Shown: piece after piece, positions 1-4,325 of the stretch
How positions within the stretch are numbered: position 1 is the first letter of the stretch
Layout: every line of letters begins with the position of its first letter
NCBI GenBank assembly: GCA_005883445.1
Contig: VAZL01000523.1
Span: 1 to 7,602, forward strand
DNA length: 7,602 nucleotides
Source: Alphaproteobacteria bacterium
Lineage (GTDB): Bacteria > Pseudomonadota > Alphaproteobacteria > Rhizobiales > Xanthobacteraceae
Direction of reading: 5' to 3'
Made by a program: the position numbers and the translations under genes
The notes under the pieces: generated by a model
What the model saw: only the letters and a program-made list of their open reading frames with translations
The model's database searches: none
What the model was told of the DNA's origin: nothing

Positions 1-41
1 GCGGTCAATTTCGGACAGGCCGCTGAGAGTTCATGGCTTTT

Positions 42-71
42 TTGACTTTTCCGACCTTACCAAAGTTTAAT
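42..71 (+). promoter_or_regulatory. Candidate sigma70-type promoter of the degP-family gene
   Basis: TTGACT at 42-47 matches five of six bases of the -35 consensus, and TTTAAT at 66-71 matches five of six of the -10 consensus, with an 18-nt spacer. This AT-rich patch stands out in GC-rich surroundings. It would start transcription near 78 and give a leader of about 87 nt before the ATG at 165. Relatives of this protease are often under stress sigma factors. I see no RpoH or ECF promoter pair here, only an isolated CCCCAT at 102-107. The assignment rests on base matching alone. Confidence 0.5.
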
Positions 72-164
72 TTCTCCGACAGCGCGCGGTAAGGAAGCGT
101 CCCCCATCTTGCTCTGCAACGGGTGCCCCTCGGCCCCCGCCGCACCAACGATGGAGTGACCGTT

Positions 165-1700
165 ATGACTGCGAGCGTTCCCGCTCCGAAATCGCGTACC
201 CTCTCAGCGCGTCGTCTCGTTCTGCTTGCTGGCGTCGCCGGCCTCGGCGTCACCGTGCTGCTCGGCGGTGCGGGACTTCTCCCGCAGCCGACAAGCCCGG
301 CTCTGACTTCGATCGCTTATGCCCAGGGTGTCCAGCGCCCGATGGGATTTGCCGACATCGTCGACAAGGTGAAGCCCGCCGTCATGTCGGTCCGCGTGAA
401 GACTGCTGGTGGCGCCAAGATGATGGGCTTCGAGGGCGACCTACCGTTCCCGCCGAACTCGCAGATCGAGCGTTTCTTCCGTCGCTTCGGCTTGCCGGAA
501 GGGGCCACTCCGGACGAACCGCGCGCCCCGCGCAACCGCCTCGTGACCGGGCAGGGCTCCGGCTTCTTCATCACTGCTGACGGCTATGCGGTGACCAACA
601 ACCACGTGGTCGATAAGGCCGACACCGTCGAGGTCACGGCTGATGACGGCAAGACCTACACCGCCAAGGTGATCGGCACCGATCCGCGCACCGATATCGC
701 CCTGATCAAGGTCGATGGCCGCAGCGATTTCCCCTACGTCCACCTCGCGGACAAGGCCCCGCGCATCGGCGACTGGGTGCTCGCGGTCGGCAATCCATTC
801 GGTCTCGGCGGCACGGTGACGGCCGGTATCGTCTCGGCACGTGGCCGTGATATCGGGGCCGGCCCTTACGACGATTTCATTCAGATCGATGCGCCGGTCA
901 ACAAAGGTAATTCCGGCGGCCCGACCTTCGACGTCGACGGCAACGTGATCGGTGTCAATACCGCCATCTTCTCGCCTTCGGGCGGCTCGGTGGGTATTGC
1001 CTTCGCCATCCCCGCTCCGACCGTGAAGTCGGTCGTCGCTCAGCTCAAGGACAACGGTAAGGTTAGCCGCGGCTGGATCGGCGTGCAGATCCAACCCGTC
1101 ACCGCGGAAATCGCCGACAATCTCGGTCTGAAGGCATCCGAGGGCGCGCTGGTCGCCGACCCGCAGCCGAATGGGCCGGCCGCCAAGGCTGGCATCATGG
1201 CCGGTGACGTGATCACGGCGGTCAATGGCAACGCGGTCAAAGACGCCCGCGATCTCGCCAAGCAGATCGGCGGCATGGCGCCGGGCGGCACCGCGAAACT
1301 CACCGTGTGGCGCAAAGGCGAGGAGAAGACCTTCTCCATCGCGCTCGGTGAACTGCCCAACCAGCGCGAGGCGCGGGCGAACGCGATGCCGGATTCCTCC
1401 GGTCCGGAGGGCACCGACGTACCGCGGCTCGGCCTCACGGTCGTACCCGCCGGCCAGGTCGCCGGTAGCGGTTCCGAAGGCGTGGTGGTGACCGAGGTCG
1501 ATCCCAATGGGATTGCTTCCGACCAGGGCGTCAAGACCGGCGACGTCATTCTCGAGGTCGGCGGCAAGAAGGTTGCCAATCCGGCCGACATCCGCAGTGC
1601 CCTCAAAGACGCGCAGAAGGACGGCAAGCGTACGATTCTGATGCGGGTGAAATCGGGCGACGCGACGAAGTTCGTTGCGCTGCGGCTCGGCAAGGCCTGA
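165..1700 (+). CDS. degP: Periplasmic DegP/HtrA-family serine endoprotease (Do-like, two PDZ domains)
   Basis: This is a periplasmic protease/chaperone that degrades misfolded envelope proteins. From the ATG at 165 it has 511 residues, a normal length for a two-PDZ DegP/MucD protein. Residues 1-53 form a long export signal: basic segment RTLSARR, hydrophobic stretch about 18-39, probable cleavage after AYA (51-53). The trypsin-like domain (about 60-300) carries the full catalytic triad: His147 in TNNHVV, Asp177 in RTDIAL and Ser250 in GNSGG. PDZ1 lies at about 303-393 and PDZ2 at about 420-509, joined by a charged linker (396-418). An in-frame GTG at 123 would add 14 residues, but GGAG at 153-156 sits 8 nt before the ATG, so the ATG is preferred. 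Hairpins downstream suggest its transcript ends before the regulator gene. The family is certain. Whether the orthologue is best called degP, degQ or mucD cannot be settled from sequence alone. Confidence 0.96.
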   Translation: MTASVPAPKSRTLSARRLVLLAGVAGLGVTVLLGGAGLLPQPTSPALTSIAYAQGVQRPMGFADIVDKVKPAVMSVRVKTAGGAKMMGFEGDLPFPPNSQIERFFRRFGLPEGATPDEPRAPRNRLVTGQGSGFFITADGYAVTNNHVVDKADTVEVTADDGKTYTAKVIGTDPRTDIALIKVDGRSDFPYVHLADKAPRIGDWVLAVGNPFGLGGTVTAGIVSARGRDIGAGPYDDFIQIDAPVNKGNSGGPTFDVDGNVIGVNTAIFSPSGGSVGIAFAIPAPTVKSVVAQLKDNGKVSRGWIGVQIQPVTAEIADNLGLKASEGALVADPQPNGPAAKAGIMAGDVITAVNGNAVKDARDLAKQIGGMAPGGTAKLTVWRKGEEKTFSIALGELPNQREARANAMPDSSGPEGTDVPRLGLTVVPAGQVAGSGSEGVVVTEVDPNGIASDQGVKTGDVILEVGGKKVANPADIRSALKDAQKDGKRTILMRVKSGDATKFVALRLGKA

Positions 1701-1718
1701 TCGAAATGGGGCGCACCG

Positions 1719-1741
1719 CCGGCATCCGTCGCCCCCGCCGG
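1719..1741 (+). repeat. 23-bp direct repeat, copy 1
   Basis: An exact 23-bp sequence starting CCGGCATCCG and ending CCCCCGCCGG occurs here and again 80 bp downstream at 1799-1821. Its ends, CCGGC and GCCGG, are mutually complementary, so each copy could close a small stem. A perfect 10-bp palindrome, GGTTCGAACC (1743-1752), follows this copy only. The copy lies 18 bp after the protease stop codon. Confidence 0.85.
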
Positions 1742-1753
1742 CGGTTCGAACCA

Positions 1754-1780
1754 GAGGGGACGGGCCCGGCGCCCGTCCCC
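1754..1780 (+). terminator. Strong GC hairpin after degP, candidate terminator
   Basis: GGGGACGGGC (1756-1765) and GCCCGTCCCC (1771-1780) are perfectly complementary over 10 bp with a 5-nt loop. The position, about 55 nt after the protease stop codon, suits a terminator. The following bases (ATCCCATCTAACTT) are not a clean T-run, so it may terminate weakly, need Rho, or protect the mRNA 3' end instead. Confidence 0.55.
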
Positions 1781-1798
1781 ATCCCATCTAACTTCGTC

Positions 1799-1821
1799 CC
1801 GGCATCCGTCGCCCCCGCCGG
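1799..1821 (+). repeat. 23-bp direct repeat, copy 2
   Basis: This copy is identical to 1719-1741. A second GAGGGG-headed hairpin begins 13 nt further on, mirroring the layout after copy 1, where GAGGGG begins 12 nt after the repeat. The sequence between repeat and hairpin differs between the two units, so either the duplication is old or only the functional parts are preserved. Confidence 0.85.
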
Positions 1822-1834
1822 TGCGGAGTTGGTT

Positions 1835-1864
1835 GAGGGGTGGCGGGTCAAACCGCCGCCCCTC
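1835..1864 (+). terminator. Second hairpin after degP, candidate terminator
   Basis: GAGGGGTGGCGG (1835-1846) pairs with CCGCCGCCCCTC (1853-1864) over 12 bp, with a single T-G wobble and a 6-nt loop (GTCAAA). It is followed by GCATTTCTC, a short interrupted T stretch. Of the three hairpins in this spacer it looks most like an intrinsic terminator. Confidence 0.55.
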
Positions 1865-1871
1865 GCATTTC

Positions 1872-1902
1872 TCGGCCCGGCCCGGGCGGTCTGCCGGGCC
1901 GA
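1872..1902. other. Perfect 10-bp inverted repeat upstream of the regulator promoter
   Basis: TCGGCCCGGC (1872-1881) and GCCGGGCCGA (1893-1902) are perfect complements separated by 11 nt. There is no T-run after it. It ends 5 nt before the candidate -35 element of the regulator gene, so it could be a third terminator-like stem, a barrier to read-through, or a protein-binding palindrome. Confidence 0.5.
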
Positions 1903-1907
1903 CGCCA

Positions 1908-1936
1908 AGGACACTGTGAAATAGTGCCGCTATGAT
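1908..1936 (+). promoter_or_regulatory. Candidate promoter of the two-component operon
   Basis: AGGACA at 1908-1913 (four of six -35 matches) and TATGAT at 1931-1936 (five of six -10 matches) are separated by exactly 17 nt. Transcription would begin near 1943. The -10 overlaps the upstream in-frame ATG at 1932, so that ATG would lie outside this transcript, which supports the ATG at 2001 as the regulator start. Confidence 0.5.
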
Positions 1937-1953
1937 TAGTGCAGTTCAGTATC

Positions 1954-1970
1954 GTCCCTCCGCGAGGGAC
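1954..1970 (+). promoter_or_regulatory. Hairpin/palindrome in the leader of the regulator mRNA
   Basis: GTCCCTC (1954-1960) and GAGGGAC (1964-1970) form a perfect 7-bp stem with a 3-nt loop. It falls about 11 nt after the predicted transcription start and 30 nt before the ATG at 2001. It could be a 5' stabilising stem or an operator for autoregulation. The sequence does not decide between these. Confidence 0.4.
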
Positions 1971-2000
1971 ATCGCTTATCCGAGAGACGGTGCATTCGTC

Positions 2001-2675
2001 ATGCGTCTCCTGATCATCGAAGACGACCGCGACGCCGCCGACTATCTGGCGAAGGCATTCCGCGAGGTCGGGCATGTGGCCGACTTGGCCGCCGACGGCG
2101 AGGAAGGGCTCGCCCATGCGCTCGACGGCCAATATGACGTCCTCATCGTCGATCGCATGCTGCCCAAGCTCGACGGCCTCGCGGTCATCGGGACGCTGCG
2201 CAGCAAAGGCATCGAGACGCCCGCGCTTATCCTTTCGGCGCTCGGCCAAGTTGATGATCGGGTCAAGGGGTTGCGGGCGGGCGGCGACGACTATCTTCCC
2301 AAGCCCTATTCGTTTTCGGAACTGCTGGCGCGCACGGAGGCGTTGGCGCGTCGGCGCGGCAGCCGCGAGGAGACGGTCTATCGCGTCGGCGATCTCGAGC
2401 TCGACCGGCTTTCGCATCAGGTGACTCGCGCAGGCGACGAAATCGTCCTGCAGCCGCGGGAGTTCCGCCTGCTCGAGTATCTCATGAAGCACGCGGGTCA
2501 AGTCGTCACTCGCACCATGCTGCTCGAGAACGTGTGGGATTACCATTTCGACCCGCAAACCAACGTCATCGACGTGCACATCTCGCGGCTGCGTTCGAAG
2601 ATCGATAAGGGTTTCACCCAGGCTTTGCTGCATACGGTTCGCGGCGCAGGGTATATGATCCGCGACAGCAAATGA
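2001..2675 (+). CDS. OmpR/PhoB-family response regulator
   Basis: This is a cytoplasmic DNA-binding response regulator of 224 residues, the normal family length. The N-terminal receiver domain (about 1-115) has the acidic pocket Glu7-Asp8-Asp9, phospho-acceptor Asp51 in IVDRMLPKLDG, switch Ser79 and conserved Lys101 in LPKPY. The C-terminal winged-helix domain (about 126-221) has the recognition segment NVIDVHISRLRSKID and ends in TVRGAGYMI. An in-frame ATG at 1932 would add 23 residues, but it overlaps a good -10 box, and starting with MRLLIIEDD at 2001 is canonical. The ribosome site before 2001 is weak (GAGAGACGG at 1982-1990, about 10 nt upstream). Its partner is surely the kinase 46 nt downstream. 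It resembles the CusR/QseB/PhoP-like branch, but the target genes are not evident. The neighbouring protease is a plausible but unproven target. Confidence 0.95.
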   Translation: MRLLIIEDDRDAADYLAKAFREVGHVADLAADGEEGLAHALDGQYDVLIVDRMLPKLDGLAVIGTLRSKGIETPALILSALGQVDDRVKGLRAGGDDYLPKPYSFSELLARTEALARRRGSREETVYRVGDLELDRLSHQVTRAGDEIVLQPREFRLLEYLMKHAGQVVTRTMLLENVWDYHFDPQTNVIDVHISRLRSKIDKGFTQALLHTVRGAGYMIRDSK

Positions 2676-2708
2676 CGTCGTCATTGCCTGCGGCGCGCAG
2701 GGCGACGT
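2675..2708 (+). other. Nested hairpin filling the regulator-kinase gap
   Basis: An outer 6-bp stem, ACGTCG (2675-2680) with CGACGT (2703-2708), encloses a perfect 6-bp inner stem, CCTGCG (2687-2692) with CGCAGG (2696-2701), that has a 3-nt loop. It begins at the last base of the regulator stop codon and ends just before the G-rich ribosome site of the kinase. It lacks a T-run, so it is not an intrinsic terminator. It may tune kinase expression relative to the regulator. Confidence 0.4.
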
Positions 2709-2721
2709 GCGGGGGTGAGGG

Positions 2722-4137
2722 ATGACGGCGCTCGGCAAGCTTCTGCGCACGACGGCGTTCAAGCTGACGCTGGTGTATCTTACGGTGTTTGCGCTGTTTG
2801 CCGTTTTCCTGCTCGGTTACTTCGCCTGGAACACGCGTCGGCTGATCACCGAACAAATTACGCAGACGGTCGATGCGGAGATCACCGGCTTGGCCGAGCA
2901 ATATCGCCAGGGCGGCATCCGCCGGCTCGTGTTCGTCGTCGATGCCCGGTCGCGTCGGCCCGGCTCGAGCCTTTATCTCGTGACCACGCGCGCGGGGGAA
3001 GGACTGGCGGGCAATGTCGGATCCCTGTCGACCGGCATTCTGGAAACATCCGGCTGGACGGAAACCGCCTATCGGCGGCTCGATGACCCCGACGGTGCCG
3101 AGCATCATGCCCTGATCCGCGTGTTTCAATTGCCGGCCGGGTTCCGGCTCCTGGTCGGACGCGATCTCGAAGAGCGCGAACGCTTGCACGACATCGTAAT
3201 CGCCGCCGGCCGCTGGTCCTTGGCAGTCGTCATCGTGCTCGGCGTCGCCGGCGGATTCTTCGTCACACGGCGGGTTCTCAAGCGCGTGGACGCGATGACG
3301 GAGACCACGCGCCAGATCATGGACGGAGATCTGACCGGACGCCTCCCGGTCGCGGGAACGGGCGACGAGCTCGATCGCCTGGCCACCAACCTCAATGCCA
3401 TGCTCGAGCGCATCGAGGCGCTCATGCACGGCCTCAAGGAGGTCTCCGACAACATCGCGCATGATCTCAAAACGCCGCTGACCAGGCTGCGCAACCGCTG
3501 CGAAGAGGCTTTGCGGCTGGCCGAGGACGAATCCCAGTACCGAGCGGCGCTCGAGAGCACGATCGAGGAATCGGAGGCGCTGATCCGCACCTTCAATGCG
3601 CTGCTCATGATCGCGCGCGCGGAGTCGGGCCAGGCGCGCGACGGCATGACCGAGTTTGATGCGGCCGAGATCGCGCGCGGGGTGGGCGAGCTCTACGAGC
3701 CGCTCGCCGATGAAAAGGGCATCCACCTCAAGGTCGAGGCGCCGGCGGCTGCGCCGGTTCACGGCAACCGGGAGCTCGTCAGCCAGGCGCTCGCCAATCT
3801 GGTCGATAACGCGATCAAATATGGCGCAACCGGTGGCCCCCCGCTGAACGGAGCGGCCGCTGAGATCCTCGTCACGGCGGCGGGAGAGGGCGACCGCATC
3901 CTGCTTGCAGTCGCCGATAGCGGCCGCGGTATTCCCGCGGCCGACCGCGGCCGCGCAGTCGAGCGCTTCGTGCGGCTCGAACAAAGCCGTTCGCTTCCGG
4001 GCTCGGGGCTGGGACTGAGCCTTGCTTCGGCGGTGGCCCGCCTGCATGGCGGCGAGCTCAAGCTCGAGGATAACCACCCTGGGCTCAAGACCGTCATCTT
4101 GCTGCCGCGCTCGGGATCGGCCCCGCCGACGGCATGA
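2722..4137 (+). CDS. Inner-membrane sensor histidine kinase, partner of the upstream regulator
   Basis: This membrane sensor kinase of 471 residues phosphorylates the adjacent response regulator. It has TM1 at about 13-35, a periplasmic sensor domain of about 120 residues (36-156) with no cysteines and no recognised fold, and TM2 at about 157-180. HAMP follows at about 181-233. The dimerisation/phospho-acceptor domain (about 238-302) has His247 in the H-box IAHDLKTPLTRLR. The ATPase domain has the N-box NLVDNAIKYG (359-368), G1 box DSGRGIP (399-405) and G2 box GSGLGLS (427-433). All catalytic motifs are intact. GGGGGTGAGG at 2711-2720 supplies the ribosome site. It is almost certainly co-transcribed with the regulator. 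The architecture matches EnvZ/QseC/CusS-type kinases, but the stimulus cannot be read from the sequence. Confidence 0.95.
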   Translation: MTALGKLLRTTAFKLTLVYLTVFALFAVFLLGYFAWNTRRLITEQITQTVDAEITGLAEQYRQGGIRRLVFVVDARSRRPGSSLYLVTTRAGEGLAGNVGSLSTGILETSGWTETAYRRLDDPDGAEHHALIRVFQLPAGFRLLVGRDLEERERLHDIVIAAGRWSLAVVIVLGVAGGFFVTRRVLKRVDAMTETTRQIMDGDLTGRLPVAGTGDELDRLATNLNAMLERIEALMHGLKEVSDNIAHDLKTPLTRLRNRCEEALRLAEDESQYRAALESTIEESEALIRTFNALLMIARAESGQARDGMTEFDAAEIARGVGELYEPLADEKGIHLKVEAPAAAPVHGNRELVSQALANLVDNAIKYGATGGPPLNGAAAEILVTAAGEGDRILLAVADSGRGIPAADRGRAVERFVRLEQSRSLPGSGLGLSLASAVARLHGGELKLEDNHPGLKTVILLPRSGSAPPTA

Positions 4138-4197
4138 AGCGCTTACGATAGCGACATCATGGCTAGGCTCGTCATCACCGCGAGCCGGCACCCGGCG

Positions 4198-4216
4198 TGC
4201 GACACGATTTGTCGCA
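4198..4216. promoter_or_regulatory. Perfect 7-bp inverted repeat between the kinase gene and glnE
   Basis: TGCGACA (4198-4204) and TGTCGCA (4210-4216) are perfect complements around a 5-nt centre. GCGACA also occurs alone at 4151-4156. The spacing and symmetry suit a dimeric repressor or activator site, or a small RNA hairpin. It does not match the NtrC consensus (TGCACC-N5-GGTGCA), the site one might expect next to a nitrogen gene. Confidence 0.35.
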
Positions 4217-4283
4217 ACCGCGCGCAGGCCCAGGTGCTGCGCCATTCGCATATTTGATGCCGCTCTTCTATTAAGACGGATGT

Positions 4284-4298
4284 GCCGGACGGTCCGGC
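4284..4298. promoter_or_regulatory. 15-bp palindrome in the glnE leader
   Basis: GCCGGAC (4284-4290) and GTCCGGC (4292-4298) are perfect complements around a single central G. As RNA this would fold as a 6-bp stem with a 3-nt loop. It abuts the most upstream possible glnE start, the GTG at 4299, and would hide any ribosome site for it. Initiation at 4326 or 4335 is therefore more likely. Confidence 0.4.
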
Positions 4299-4325
4299 GT
4301 GACCGGCAAGTTCCGAGTTCGGAGA

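Noticed and set aside
1..41. Possible C-terminus of an upstream gene at the left edge, and a weak GCGGTC/GGCCGC stem (1-23)
   Set aside because: All three forward frames stop by about 70 and give no recognisable sequence. The stem needs a wobble pair and its nearest T-run is 15 nt away, so neither a gene end nor a terminator can be supported.
102..107. CCCCAT resembling an RpoH (heat-shock) -10 element before the protease
   Set aside because: No CTTG-type -35 element lies at the proper distance upstream.
1743..1752. GGTTCGAACC, resembling a tRNA T-arm
   Set aside because: The flanking bases do not form a 5-bp T-stem, and no acceptor, D-arm or anticodon arm can be drawn. It is a plain palindrome.
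441..1787. Long antisense open frame (about 448 codons) opposite the protease gene
   Set aside because: It mirrors a clear DegP gene. Such frames arise because GC-rich third positions remove stops on the opposite strand. The product has no recognisable domain or signal.
1706..1924. Plus-strand open frame of 72 codons in the degP-regulator spacer
   Set aside because: It runs straight through both hairpins and both repeats, is Pro/Arg/Ala-rich, and has no ribosome site or domain. The structure of the DNA explains it better.
2614..4251. Long antisense open frame (about 545 codons) opposite the kinase gene
   Set aside because: The product is Arg-rich and featureless, and the sense strand encodes an intact histidine kinase with every motif. 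It is a shadow of codon bias.
4159..4257. 32-codon ATG frame (MARLVITASR...) in the kinase-glnE spacer
   Set aside because: It has no ribosome site, spans the palindrome at 4198-4216, and looks like chance coding. There is no evidence of translation.
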